A stretch of DNA of 64,000 nt from Actinoplanes couchii (GTDB lineage Bacteria; Actinomycetota; Actinomycetes; Mycobacteriales; Micromonosporaceae). The position numbers and the translations under genes were made by a program. Of the stretch, positions 1-8,241 are shown piece by piece; the stretch's first letter is position 1, and each line of letters opens with the position of its first letter. Location of the stretch: the NCBI RefSeq assembly GCF_016862075.1, contig NZ_BOMG01000094.1, positions 62,001-126,000 of the forward strand, read 5' to 3'. The notes beneath the pieces were generated by a model. The model saw only the letters and a list, made by a program, of their open reading frames with translations. It had not been told where the DNA came from and ran no database searches.

Positions 1-401
1 TAGCTGCCGAAGTTCTCCACCACGTAGTACTCGATCAACGGGTTCCGGGTCCACCCGTACAGCGCCAGATAGGTGTTGTTGTTGCCCGGGTTGTAGGTGC
101 CCGAGTAGGTGACCGTGCGGCGGGTGCCGGTGGCCCAGCCCTTGCCGCCGACCCAGTTGTTGGTGCTGCGGTCCCAGCTGCTGGAGTACCGGCCGTCGGC
201 GCGCAGCGTCATGCTCGCGTTGCCGCTGTCCTTCCAGAACGAGAAGTAGTAGCCGTTGTGGGTGCCGGTCAGGTTCGAGGTGAGGGTCCGGTCGGCCTCG
301 GCGCGGGCCGGCCCGCCCACCGCCACGGCGGCCAGCGTCAGCGCGAACACGCCGGCGACACCTGCCAGTAAGCGGAAGCGTCGGGTGAGAGCTGCGGTCA
401 T
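1..401 (-). CDS. GH11 endo-1,4-beta-xylanase, 3' end outside window
   Basis: Secreted xylanase that cuts the beta-1,4-xylan backbone. The visible part is the N-terminal 133 residues. It starts with a Sec signal peptide (basic MTAALTRRFR, hydrophobic core, cleavage near GPARAEA) and continues into the GH11 jelly-roll. Diagnostic motifs are YYFSFWKD and PLIEYYVVENFG; the first Glu of the second motif is the family nucleophile. The acid/base Glu and any C-terminal CBM lie beyond base 1. The ATG at 401 follows a strong GGAGGAGG ribosome site. The gene is divergent from the esterase at 1003 and shares a 600-bp control region with it. Confidence 0.93.
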   Translation of the reverse strand, partial: MTAALTRRFRLLAGVAGVFALTLAAVAVGGPARAEADRTLTSNLTGTHNGYYFSFWKDSGNASMTLRADGRYSSSWDRSTNNWVGGKGWATGTRRTVTYSGTYNPGNNNTYLALYGWTRNPLIEYYVVENFGS

Positions 402-1002
402 GTCAGTGTTCCTCCTCCGGAACGGCTGTCGGGGAACAGCCCGATGGCGCGGATGGGGAAATGCCGCCGCCACGGGAGATGACGGCCATCGACCTCCGTC
501 ATGGCGAGATCGTGGCGTGCCCGCCGCCCGACTGTCAACAACTTCCGGAAACCTTTCGGAAATACCGAAGATGATCTCCGTGTCCCGACCGAGGGAAATC
601 ACCAGCTCAAGCCGCCGGAAAGTGCATTCCCAAGCCTCTGCGGACCGCTCGTTCCGAACAGGTGGCAGTCGCCACCTCCGAAACTTACGGGAGTAGCGCC
701 GACACTACCGGCCAGGTCTCCGGATTCGGATTTTTTCAGGGCGGACGTCGGAACTTCCGGGAAGTCGTGGACTTCGGCGCGAGGCATTCCGTAACAGTTT
801 TCCGGCCCCATCTTGTCGCACCATCTGCGGAGAATTGTTCGCTGGAAAGTGTTACGCCCGGCATTCACCTGCCCATACCTGCCCGAATCGGATTCGGAGA
901 AAATGGAGACGCCATTCTTCATTGAGAAAACCGGGAGCGCTCCCGTAACATCGCAGAAATCCCCGGCAATTTATGAATGCCGATACTTTCGGGAGGCTTC
1001 CG
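402..1002. promoter_or_regulatory. 600-bp divergent control region between xylanase and esterase
   Basis: No coding gene is convincing here. The stretch is less GC-biased than its surroundings and carries several short inverted repeats: TTCCGGAA at 543-550, TTCGG-AAATA-CCGAA at 555-569, ACTTCC-G-GGAAGT at 753-765 and the LacI-type palindrome at 932-945. The first two lie about 140-170 bp upstream of the xylanase start, so they are candidate operators for that gene. Promoter elements were not assigned. Confidence 0.5.
932..945. promoter_or_regulatory. CebR/LacI-family operator-like palindrome
   Basis: CGGGAGCGCTCCCG is a perfect 14-bp palindrome centred about 64 bp upstream of the esterase GTG. 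Its core GGGAGCGCTCCC equals the core of the CebR operator known from Streptomyces cellulose-utilisation genes (TGGGAGCGCTCCCA). A LacI-family sugar-responsive repressor is therefore the likely binder. No such regulator gene is in this window. Confidence 0.65.
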
Positions 1003-2253
1003 GTGGCCCAGCCAAGATCAGGGAACCGCGCCGTGCTCGGTGCCGTCGTCGCCCTCACGGCGATGCTCGTGGTGGCCGCGACAGCCGTCCTCACCGGCCC
1101 GGGCAGCGCGGCCGCGGCGCCCACCGCCGGCTGCGGGAAGACGGCCACTCTGCGGGACGGCACCCACACGATCCAGAGCGGCGGCCGGGCCCGCACCTAC
1201 TCCCTGCGCCTGCCGTCCGGATACACCAGCAGCCGGCCGTACCGGCTGGTCGTCGGCCTGCACTGGCTCAACGGGAGCGCCGCCGACGTGGTCGCCAACG
1301 GCTTCTACGGATTGCAGCAGCGCTCCGGCGACAGCGCCGTCTTCATCGCCCCGCAGGGCCTGGACGCCGGCTGGGCCAACACCGGCGGCCGGGACGTCAC
1401 CCTGGTCGACGACATCCTGCGCGCCGTCGAGAACGACCTGTGCGTGGACACGTCCCAGCGATTCGCGCTCGGCTTCAGCTACGGCGGCGCGATGAGCTAC
1501 GCCCTGGCCTGTGCCCGCCCCACCGTCTTCCGGGCGGTCGCACCCATCGCCGGCGCCAACCTCAGCGGTTGCTCCGGGGCGTCCGGCCCGGTCGCCTACT
1601 TCGGCATCCACGGCATCCGCGACAGCGTCCTGAACATCTCCCAGGGCCGCTCGATCCGGGACACCTTCGTCCGCGCCAACGGATGCGCCGCGCAGAACCC
1701 GCCAGAACCGGGGCAGGGCAGCGGAACCCACGTGACCACGGCCTACACCGGATGCCGGGCCGGCTATCCGGTGCGCTGGGCCGCCTTCGACGGCGACCAC
1801 GTGCCACTGCCGACCGACCGCAACGCCTCGACGTCGTGGGTCTCCGGTGAGGTGTGGCAGTTCTTCGCCCAGTTCGGCAGCACCACACCGTCGTCGCCGC
1901 CCTCGTCGCCGTCCTCGCCGCCCCCCTCGTCGTCCGCGGCGTGTCGGGTGACCAGCACCGTCAACGCCTGGAACACCGGGCTGACCGCCGACCTGACCGT
2001 CACCAACACCGGGACCACCCCGATCAGCGGATGGACGCTCGCCTTCGCGCTGCCGGCCGGGCAGACGATCACCGGGGGCTGGAACGCCACCCTGACGACC
2101 ACCGCCGGGCGGACCACCGCCACCGACGCGGGCTACAACGCGACGATCGCGCCCGGCGCCTCGGCCGGCTTCGGATACCAGGCCACGCACACCGGCGACA
2201 GCGCGGCGCCGGCGGCGTTCGCCCTGAACGGAGCCACCTGCACCCGCGGGTGA
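1003..2253 (+). CDS. secreted feruloyl-esterase/PHB-depolymerase-like hydrolase with C-terminal CBM2
   Basis: Extracellular serine esterase of the LpqC / polyhydroxybutyrate-depolymerase-like group, which includes feruloyl and acetylxylan esterases. It probably removes ester decorations from xylan. A signal peptide precedes AAAAPTAGCGK. The alpha/beta-hydrolase domain shows the nucleophile elbow GFSYGGAMS and a late His in FDGDHVPLP. A Ser/Pro linker (SSPPSSPSSPPPSS) leads to a CBM2-type cellulose/xylan-binding domain (CRVTSTVNAWNTGLTADLTV to the end, both terminal Cys present). The GTG at 1003 is preferred because GGGAGG at 991-996 precedes it by 6 bases. An in-frame ATG at 973 would add 10 residues. 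The GH62 gene follows after 56 bp and is probably co-transcribed. Confidence 0.88.
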   Translation: MAQPRSGNRAVLGAVVALTAMLVVAATAVLTGPGSAAAAPTAGCGKTATLRDGTHTIQSGGRARTYSLRLPSGYTSSRPYRLVVGLHWLNGSAADVVANGFYGLQQRSGDSAVFIAPQGLDAGWANTGGRDVTLVDDILRAVENDLCVDTSQRFALGFSYGGAMSYALACARPTVFRAVAPIAGANLSGCSGASGPVAYFGIHGIRDSVLNISQGRSIRDTFVRANGCAAQNPPEPGQGSGTHVTTAYTGCRAGYPVRWAAFDGDHVPLPTDRNASTSWVSGEVWQFFAQFGSTTPSSPPSSPSSPPPSSSAACRVTSTVNAWNTGLTADLTVTNTGTTPISGWTLAFALPAGQTITGGWNATLTTTAGRTTATDAGYNATIAPGASAGFGYQATHTGDSAAPAAFALNGATCTRG

Positions 2254-2309
2254 CCCCGTGCACCGCAGTTTCCTCCATCCCCAACCCCGTTCGGTGAGGA
2301 GCACACCGC

Positions 2310-3815
2310 ATGACCACAGGCATCAACCCACCCGTACCGCCGCGTCGTGGCCGATGGCGCGCCGCCGTCGCCGCGGTGATTCTGCTGGCCGGCGGGGGAG
2401 TGGCGGCCGTTACCGCGTCCCCCGCGCAGGCGGCGACGATCGACACCAGCGCGTCGTACGTGCTGGTCAACCGCACCAGCGGCAAGGCCCTGGACGTCTA
2501 CAACCTGTCCACGGCCGACGGGGCGCGGATCACCCAGTGGACCCGCAACGACCAGGCCCAGCAGCAGTGGCAGTTCGTCGACTCGGGCGGCGGGTTCTAC
2601 CGGCTCAAGTCGCGGCACTCCGGCAAGGTCCTGGAGGTCTACAACTTCTCGACCGCCGATGGTGGCTCGATCGTCCAGTGGACCGACAACAACACCACCA
2701 ACCAGCAGTTCAGCGTCCAGGACGTCGACGGCTACATCCAGCTGATCAACCGCAACAGCGGCAAGGCCGTCGAGGTGCAGGGCGCGTCCACCGCGGACAA
2801 CGCCAACATCGTCCAGTACTCCGACTGGAACGGCGCCAACCAGCAGTGGCAGCTGGTCCGCGTCGGCGGAAGCGGCCCCACCACACCGCCGCCGTCCGGC
2901 TCGTGCACGCTGCCGTCGTCGTACCGCTGGTCGTCGACCGGTCAGCTGGCCACGCCCCGGTCCGGCTGGGTGTCGCTCAAGGACTTCACCGTCGCGCCGT
3001 ACAACGGCAAGCAGTTGGTCTATGCCACCAACCACGGCGTCGGCGCCGGCAGCGACTGGGGTTCGATGAACTTCGGCCTGTTCACCAACTGGTCGGAGAT
3101 GGCCTCGGCATCCCAGAACGCGATGTCCCAGCGAGCCGTGGCGCCGTCGCTGTTCTACTTCGCGCCGAAGAACATCTGGGTGCTGACCTACCAGTGGGGT
3201 GCGGCGCCGTTCATGTACCGCACGTCCAGCGACCCGACCAACCCGAACGGCTGGTCCGCGGCCCAACCACTGTTCACCGGGTCGATCACCGGGTCCGGCA
3301 CCGGCCCGATCGACCAGACCGTCATCGGTGACGGCACGAACATGTACCTGTTCTTCGCCGGTGACAACGGCAAGATCTACCGCGCGTCGATGCCGATCGG
3401 GAACTTCCCCGGCAACTTCGGCTCCTCCTACACCACGATCATGAGCGACACCGCGGAGAACCTGTTCGAGGCGCCGCAGGTCTACAAGGTGCAGGGCCAG
3501 AACCAGTACCTGATGATCGTCGAGGCGCAGGGCTCCAACGGCCGCTTCTTCCGCTCGTTCACCGCCACCAGCCTGAACGGCTCGTGGACACCGAACGCGG
3601 CCACCCAGAGCAACCCGTTCGCCGGCAAGGCCAACAGCGGCGCCACCTGGACCAACGACATCAGCCACGGTGAGCTGCTGCGCACCAGCGCCGACCAGAC
3701 GATGACCGTCGACCCGTGCAACCTGCAACTGCTCTACCAGGGCCGCGCGCCCGGCTCCGGCGGCGACTACGGCCAGTGGCCCTACCGCCCGGGCCTGCTG
3801 ACCCAGCAGCGCTGA
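2310..3815 (+). CDS. CBM13-GH62 alpha-L-arabinofuranosidase
   Basis: Secreted debranching enzyme that removes arabinose side chains from arabinoxylan. Order along the 501 residues: signal peptide (to about residue 42, ASPAQAA), a ricin-type CBM13 trefoil with three repeats (residues about 45-185; the QxW motifs QQQWQF, NQQFSV, NQQWQL mark each repeat), a short TTPPPSG linker, then GH62. GH62 hallmarks are RWSSTGQLATPRSGWVSLKDF near its start, QWGAAPFMYRTSSDP, GPIDQTVIGDG, and the late stretch EAPQVYKVQG. A GAGGAG ribosome site lies about 10 bases before the ATG. A strong hairpin follows the stop. Confidence 0.93.
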   Translation: MTTGINPPVPPRRGRWRAAVAAVILLAGGGVAAVTASPAQAATIDTSASYVLVNRTSGKALDVYNLSTADGARITQWTRNDQAQQQWQFVDSGGGFYRLKSRHSGKVLEVYNFSTADGGSIVQWTDNNTTNQQFSVQDVDGYIQLINRNSGKAVEVQGASTADNANIVQYSDWNGANQQWQLVRVGGSGPTTPPPSGSCTLPSSYRWSSTGQLATPRSGWVSLKDFTVAPYNGKQLVYATNHGVGAGSDWGSMNFGLFTNWSEMASASQNAMSQRAVAPSLFYFAPKNIWVLTYQWGAAPFMYRTSSDPTNPNGWSAAQPLFTGSITGSGTGPIDQTVIGDGTNMYLFFAGDNGKIYRASMPIGNFPGNFGSSYTTIMSDTAENLFEAPQVYKVQGQNQYLMIVEAQGSNGRFFRSFTATSLNGSWTPNAATQSNPFAGKANSGATWTNDISHGELLRTSADQTMTVDPCNLQLLYQGRAPGSGGDYGQWPYRPGLLTQQR

Positions 3816-3821
3816 CGGTGA

Positions 3822-3850
3822 AACCGGGCCGTGACTGTCACGGCCCGGTT
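3822..3850. terminator. factor-independent-type hairpin after GH62
   Basis: Perfect 13-bp stem AACCGGGCCGTGA / TCACGGCCCGGTT with a 3-base loop, directly after the GH62 stop. No long T tract follows, as is common in high-GC actinomycetes. It also abuts the 3' end of the convergent membrane gene, so it may work in both directions. Confidence 0.8.
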
Positions 3851-4512
3851 CATCTTTCGGTACGCCGGAGCAGGACGACGCCGAACGCCGCGATCCAGCC
3901 CACCCACAGCAGCCATCCGGCCAGCCCGAGCAGGGCGAGCGGATTGGTGCCGTCCACCCCGTACGGGCTGGTCGTCGCGGTGACGAACAGCAGCGATCCG
4001 GCGGCGATCCCGGTGCGCGCGTGCCACCGCCCGATGACGCCGTTCCGGATGCCGGCCGCCGACAGCCCGAACAACGCCGTCGCCAGGAACACCTGGTTGA
4101 ACCCGAACAGCGCGGTGTGCAGCGCCCACAGCCCACCGACCGAGCCCGGATCGTGCGCCGCCGCGGACATCACCGCCAGCCGGGTCGCCTCCACCGCGGT
4201 GAACACCACCGACTGCATCAGCACCCCACCGAGCCCGACCACCGCCCACGGATCCAGCCGCCCCCGCGCGTCCCGGCCGAGCACCAGGCACACCCCGACG
4301 GCGAAGACCGTGGCCAGCAGCCAGGCAGCCGGCAACAGCGCCGACGCCAGCCGCAGGGTTCCGCCCCCGGAGGCGTAGACGGCGGTGATCTCCGCGACCG
4401 ACACCGCCTCGGACGGGGTGGGGAACCCGGCCACGGTGAGCAGCAGATTGGCCACGATCAGAACGGCGACGAACCCGAGGCCCGCGACCCCGGCGACACG
4501 CGAGAAAGCCAT
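3850..4512 (-). CDS. polytopic membrane protein, unknown function
   Basis: About 220 residues with roughly seven hydrophobic segments (for example VAGLGFVAVLIVANLLLTVAG, LLPAAWLLATVFAVGVCLVLG, PLALLGLAGWLLWVGWIAAFG). There is no catalytic motif; it resembles DUF4386-like actinobacterial membrane proteins. The start was set at the ATG at 4512 (MAFSRVAG), which begins just before the first membrane helix. An upstream in-frame start at 4566 would add a polar 18-residue leader. Neither start has a clear ribosome site. It is convergent with the GH62 gene and no operon partner is evident. Confidence 0.7.
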   Translation of the reverse strand: MAFSRVAGVAGLGFVAVLIVANLLLTVAGFPTPSEAVSVAEITAVYASGGGTLRLASALLPAAWLLATVFAVGVCLVLGRDARGRLDPWAVVGLGGVLMQSVVFTAVEATRLAVMSAAAHDPGSVGGLWALHTALFGFNQVFLATALFGLSAAGIRNGVIGRWHARTGIAAGSLLFVTATTSPYGVDGTNPLALLGLAGWLLWVGWIAAFGVVLLRRTER

Positions 4513-4654
4513 GACCGTCGATTGTGCCGGAGACCAGGACCCTTCGCCGGTACGCCACCGGAGCACTTCGCCGCACTACCACTCCCGTGGCCACCCCGCG
4601 AGGCAGGCGGCCCGCCCGGACCGCCCGGCGACCGCCGGGCGGATGCGTCCGTCA

Positions 4655-4680
4655 CCGGAGCCGGAGCCGGAGCCGGAGCC
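4655..4680. repeat. hexanucleotide tandem repeat (CCGGAG)n
   Basis: Four perfect CCGGAG units plus CC, in the gap between two minus-strand genes. It lies just beyond the stop of the gene at 4706 and is not coding in any supported frame. It is a candidate slippage-prone microsatellite. Confidence 0.85.
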
Positions 4681-4705
4681 AGGGCCGGCCCCGAAGCCGG
4701 GCCGG

Positions 4706-5542
4706 TCACCCGGACTGGGTCCGCACCACCCGGTTCTCGTCGTCCAGCCAGGCGTGGACCACGCCGTCGAGCAGCCGGGGCTGGTAGTCACCGCGGACGA
4801 ACCGGAGCCGGTTGCGCCCGATGCCGTCCGCCTCCAGCTCGGCGACGGTCCGCCCCACCGCGGTCCGGGCCAGCGTGCCCGCCGACCGCCGAACCCGACG
4901 GCGCTGCAGAGCGAGATGACGAACGCCGAGGTCACCGATCCGCCCCGGATCCCGCTGATGCGTCTCGGTGAGCCAGCCACACCGCCACAGCCCGTGGTCG
5001 GTGCCCCAGAAGTCGACGCTTCCCGCAGCATGCTCGGTGACCGCCGGGTAGGGGTTGACGTCGCTGCCGCCGCGGGCGGCATCGCGCCCGTCGCAGAACA
5101 CGCAGGTCTCGTCGGCGTGATGCATCAGCCCCGGATCGTCGGTGAGGCCGAGATGGTTGACCCGGGTCCGAACCCATTTCGCCGAGTCGACACTGCGCTG
5201 AGCCTCGTCCCGCGATTCGTACAGCCGGGGTGTCCGGCCGTCGTCCCGGGGTTGACCCATGGCGGCGTGGACAGCCGGGCTGTGCACCGGCTTGAGCCGA
5301 TGGTTCACGAAGAAGTCGGTGTTCATCACCAGCCGGATGAGGCCACGCCCGCCGGTCCCACGCCGCATGCCGACCACGAAGCGCTGCTGCCCACCGTCCC
5401 CCCAGCTGACCGGCAGCACCCAGACCTTCGCCCCGGGCACGAAGTGCCGAGTCCCCGGCCGTTTGACCCCGGTCTCCTGATGAGTGAACACATCCAGGCT
5501 GACGTTGGCGACGACACCCCACGTCAGCGGCTCATCCGTCAT
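4706..5542 (-). CDS. hypothetical protein, 278 residues
   Basis: I do not recognise a family. The protein is soluble, with no signal peptide or membrane helix. It has a W-rich N-terminal half (GAKVWVLPVSWGDGGQQRFVVG), a CVFCDG motif mid-protein that could bind metal, and an Arg-rich C-terminal half (HLALQRRRVRRSAG). Codon usage is typical of the window, so it is likely a real gene. The ATG at 5542 lacks an obvious ribosome site. The pectate lyase gene lies upstream on the same strand, but a strong hairpin at 5576-5608 separates them. Confidence 0.7.
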   Translation of the reverse strand: MTDEPLTWGVVANVSLDVFTHQETGVKRPGTRHFVPGAKVWVLPVSWGDGGQQRFVVGMRRGTGGRGLIRLVMNTDFFVNHRLKPVHSPAVHAAMGQPRDDGRTPRLYESRDEAQRSVDSAKWVRTRVNHLGLTDDPGLMHHADETCVFCDGRDAARGGSDVNPYPAVTEHAAGSVDFWGTDHGLWRCGWLTETHQRDPGRIGDLGVRHLALQRRRVRRSAGTLARTAVGRTVAELEADGIGRNRLRFVRGDYQPRLLDGVVHAWLDDENRVVRTQSG

Positions 5543-5575
5543 CCAGGAATTAGATCAGGGCCGGGAAAAGTGCCG

Positions 5576-5608
5576 GTGCGGCCGGAGGGCTGAACCCTCC
5601 GGCCGCAC
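5576..5608 (-). terminator. terminator hairpin after pectate lyase
   Basis: Perfect 14-bp stem GTGCGGCCGGAGGG / CCCTCCGGCCGCAC with a 5-base loop, beginning about 9 bp past the pectate lyase stop on the minus strand. Confidence 0.85.
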
Positions 5609-5616
5609 GATGGCTG

Positions 5617-7161
5617 TCAGCTGGCGTAGGTCTCGAACTCGGCCACCTTCGGCGTACCGGAGGAGCTGGTGATCTTGAAGGTGATCTTCGTGGTGGAGGT
5701 GGCGCTGAAGGTGATCACGCCGCCGCCGGTGCCGGACTTGAGGACGGCTCCGGTCGCGCCGTTCAGGACCTGGTAGGCGCCGATCGACGAGCCCGAGGCC
5801 TCGCGGATGTTGATTTTCGAGACCGTGGTGGCCGTGCCCCACTTGATGGAGATGTCGCCGGTGGCGCCGCTCGGGGACCAGAACGTGGTCAGGTTCCCGT
5901 CCCGGACGTCGCCGTAACTGGTGCCGGAGGCCTTGCTGGAACCGTCCGAACCCGCGCCGATGCTCAGGTTCACGCCGGTCGGGTTGCCGGTGGGCGAGGT
6001 GGACGGTGACGGCGACGGGGATGACGGGTTGGACGTGGTCGGCGACGGTGACGTGACACCGCACGAGCCGGTGGACACCTTCAGGCCGGTGTTCGCGCCA
6101 GCGGTCGAGGCGACCACCGACGGGACGCAGGACGCGGTGTCGGCGGTGAACGAGTAGGGGATGCTGACCGTGGTGTTCGAGGTGACGTTCGGGCCGGCCG
6201 GGTTGTTCTCCGAACCGGGTGACGACCAGGTCACGTTGTCGAAGATGTTCCCGGAGACCTGCCAGTACCCGGCCTGGTCGGTGTAGAAGGTGCCGAGCAC
6301 GTCCTTCGAGTTCTGGAAGTAGTTGTTGTCCACCTTCGCCTTGGCTCCGGCCCGGGAGTTGATCCCCGACTCGACCAGCCCGACGTAGTGGTTGTTGTAG
6401 ATGTGCGCGATCCCGCCGCGCAGCAACGGCGTACGCGAATCGATGTTGGAGTATTTGTTGTGGTGGAACGTGATGAACGAGTTGGCGGTGTCGGTCTCGC
6501 TGGAGCCGATCAGGCCACCACGTCCGGAGTTGCTGAGCGTGCTGTAGGACAGGGTGACGTACTTGACGTCGTCCTTGATGTCGAACAGCCCGTCGTAACC
6601 GGCCGACTCACCACCCGAGGCGGCGAGTGTCGTGTGGTCCACCCAGACGTTGCGGACCGTGCTCTCCATGCCGATCGCGTCGCCCCCGTTGGAGGTCGGC
6701 GACCCGGACTTCTTCACGTTCTTCACTGTCACGTTCTGGATGATGATGTTGCTGGAGTCCCGGATGTGGATGCCCAGCTGGTCGAAGGTGGCGCCGGCCC
6801 CGACCCCGATGATCGTGACGTTGCTGATCTCCTTCAGCTCGATCTTGTCGGCCGCGGTGTTGCAGCTGCTGCCGGAGACCTTCGTGGTGTTGCCGTGGTT
6901 GATCGTGCCCTCGACCTGGATGATGATCGGCGTCGAGCTGCTGGCCCGGGTGCACAGCGCGCTGTGGATCTGGGTGCCGGTGGTGGCCCGGACGGTGGCG
7001 CCGCCCGCGCCGCCGGTGGTGCCACCGTTCTGACTGGCGAACCCGTCGGCGACGGCGGCCGCGGCCTCGGCGCTCGGAGCGGGCGCCCCGAGAGCTATCG
7101 CGCCGGCCGCGCCGACGGTGCCGAGGAGGGCGGAGAGCCGTAGTGCGACTGTTGTTCTCAT
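5617..7161 (-). CDS. secreted PL1 pectate lyase with C-terminal galactose-binding-type domain
   Basis: Cleaves polygalacturonate by beta-elimination outside the cell. Along 514 residues: signal peptide (cleaved near PSAEAAAA), PL1 right-handed beta-helix (about 37-365), Ser/Pro/Thr linker (about 366-390) and a C-terminal beta-sandwich of about 120 residues (LSIGAGSDGSSKASGTSYGDVRDGNLTTFWSP split over two motifs), similar to F5/8-type carbohydrate-binding domains of actinobacterial pectinases. PL1 signs are WVDHTTLA, FHHNKYSN and the basic SRTPLLRGGIAHIYNNH region that carries the catalytic Arg in this family. Asn-rich ladders of the beta-helix are visible. Regulation is probably through the palindrome at 7256-7269. 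Confidence 0.92.
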   Translation of the reverse strand: MRTTVALRLSALLGTVGAAGAIALGAPAPSAEAAAAVADGFASQNGGTTGGAGGATVRATTGTQIHSALCTRASSSTPIIIQVEGTINHGNTTKVSGSSCNTAADKIELKEISNVTIIGVGAGATFDQLGIHIRDSSNIIIQNVTVKNVKKSGSPTSNGGDAIGMESTVRNVWVDHTTLAASGGESAGYDGLFDIKDDVKYVTLSYSTLSNSGRGGLIGSSETDTANSFITFHHNKYSNIDSRTPLLRGGIAHIYNNHYVGLVESGINSRAGAKAKVDNNYFQNSKDVLGTFYTDQAGYWQVSGNIFDNVTWSSPGSENNPAGPNVTSNTTVSIPYSFTADTASCVPSVVASTAGANTGLKVSTGSCGVTSPSPTTSNPSSPSPSPSTSPTGNPTGVNLSIGAGSDGSSKASGTSYGDVRDGNLTTFWSPSGATGDISIKWGTATTVSKINIREASGSSIGAYQVLNGATGAVLKSGTGGGVITFSATSTTKITFKITSSSGTPKVAEFETYAS

Positions 7162-7255
7162 CGTTGCCTCACCTGTTCCCGCGCATGCGGATGCGCGTTC
7201 GGGGGATGGTCGGCGGTACGTGTGGGGATGACCGCCGTGGTGTGCACTAGATGCG

Positions 7256-7269
7256 GGAAAGCGCTTTCC
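7256..7269. promoter_or_regulatory. LacI-family operator-like palindrome upstream of pectate lyase
   Basis: GGAAAGCGCTTTCC is a perfect 14-bp palindrome with the central AGCGCT typical of LacI-family operators. It is centred about 100 bp upstream of the pectate lyase ATG and 90 bp upstream of the divergent gene at 7352. It differs from the 932-945 site, so a different LacI-type repressor is probable. Confidence 0.6.
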
Positions 7270-7351
7270 TGCGGTGCAGGGTAGAGCGACTTCGATGCCT
7301 GTCGCAAGTACCGCCTAACATGCGACCTCACCGACACAGTGGAGGATCCCG

Positions 7352-8128
7352 GTGAAAAGGTTGCTCGCCGCTCTGACGATTGCGGCGCTGGGTGCGGCCG
7401 CCGGTGGCTGGCTGGGCTGGCGCGGCGCCGGTGACCTGCCCACCGACGCCGAGGCGCGGGCGCTGGTCGCGGCCGCGGTCCCGGACGAGTCGGCGGACTT
7501 CGTCGAGCGGTACGACGTGCTGTTCGGTCACCAGTGGGGCCCCGCGGGGACGGCGGTCGTCGGCAGCGAGGACTACCGGGCGGGATACGCCGTGGTGTCG
7601 GTGAACGTCCCGGCCGACGGCTACGACGCCCTGGTCGCGCGGGCCCGGCAGGGTTTCCTGGACCAGGGCTGGGAGATCGAGGACGAGGACGACGGCCTGT
7701 TCGACGCGATCCGGGACGATCTGACGGTCAGCGCCTACCCGGCCAACCGGTGCGGCCCGGAGAACACCGAGGAGTGCGGCTCCCAGGTGATGGACCGGGC
7801 CGGGGCGCTCGGCCTGCAGTTCGAGCGCACGCCCCCGTGGCCGGTGCTGCCGCTCACCGCCGTCGGCTGGCTCCTCGGGTTGATGGCCGGCCGCCTCCTC
7901 GCGGTACGGGCGAAACCTCAGGACAGTGCGCTGCTGTGGGCCGGTCTGGCCCTGCTGCTGCCGGCCACCGTGGTCGTGACGATCGGGCTGCTGGCCGGGC
8001 CGGGGGTGCCCTGGGATCCGTACATGTATCTGCTGTTCCGGCCCTTCGCCCTGCTCGGTGCGGCGTTCCTCGTTGCGGTGATCGCGCTCGCCGTGATGCG
8101 GCGGCCGGTGCCGGCGACCCATGATTGA
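7352..8128 (+). CDS. membrane-anchored hypothetical protein
   Basis: 258 residues starting at GTG with GGAGG 6 bases upstream. One N-terminal hydrophobic helix (LLAALTIAALGAAAGGWLGW) leads to an acidic extracytoplasmic region of about 130 residues with two Cys (NRCGPENTEECG) that could form a disulfide. Three C-terminal membrane helices follow. No known domain or active site was recognised. It stands alone between the pectate lyase promoter and pntA. Confidence 0.72.
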   Translation: MKRLLAALTIAALGAAAGGWLGWRGAGDLPTDAEARALVAAAVPDESADFVERYDVLFGHQWGPAGTAVVGSEDYRAGYAVVSVNVPADGYDALVARARQGFLDQGWEIEDEDDGLFDAIRDDLTVSAYPANRCGPENTEECGSQVMDRAGALGLQFERTPPWPVLPLTAVGWLLGLMAGRLLAVRAKPQDSALLWAGLALLLPATVVVTIGLLAGPGVPWDPYMYLLFRPFALLGAAFLVAVIALAVMRRPVPATHD

Positions 8129-8155
8129 GGGGCGCAAGACTCTGGCCTATGTACC

Positions 8156-8167
8156 TACTGGCGGGTA
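8156..8167 (+). promoter_or_regulatory. imperfect palindrome TACTGGCGGGTA upstream of pntA
   Basis: TAC(6)GTA dyad located 75-86 bp before the pntA start, in the only non-coding gap ahead of the transhydrogenase operon. It resembles short TACYNGCGGGTA elements common upstream of actinobacterial redox and lipid genes. The cognate regulator was not identified. Confidence 0.3.
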
Positions 8168-8241
8168 ACAATCACTCGATGTCTTGAACCGGCGACGCGT
8201 GCCCGCCGTTCTCAAGGTCACCATCTACCGAGGAGTCGACG

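Noticed and set aside
2133..4136. 667-residue minus-strand ORF
   Set aside because: It runs antisense through the CBM2 and GH62 coding regions, whose protein families are clear on the plus strand. It is a GC-bias shadow.
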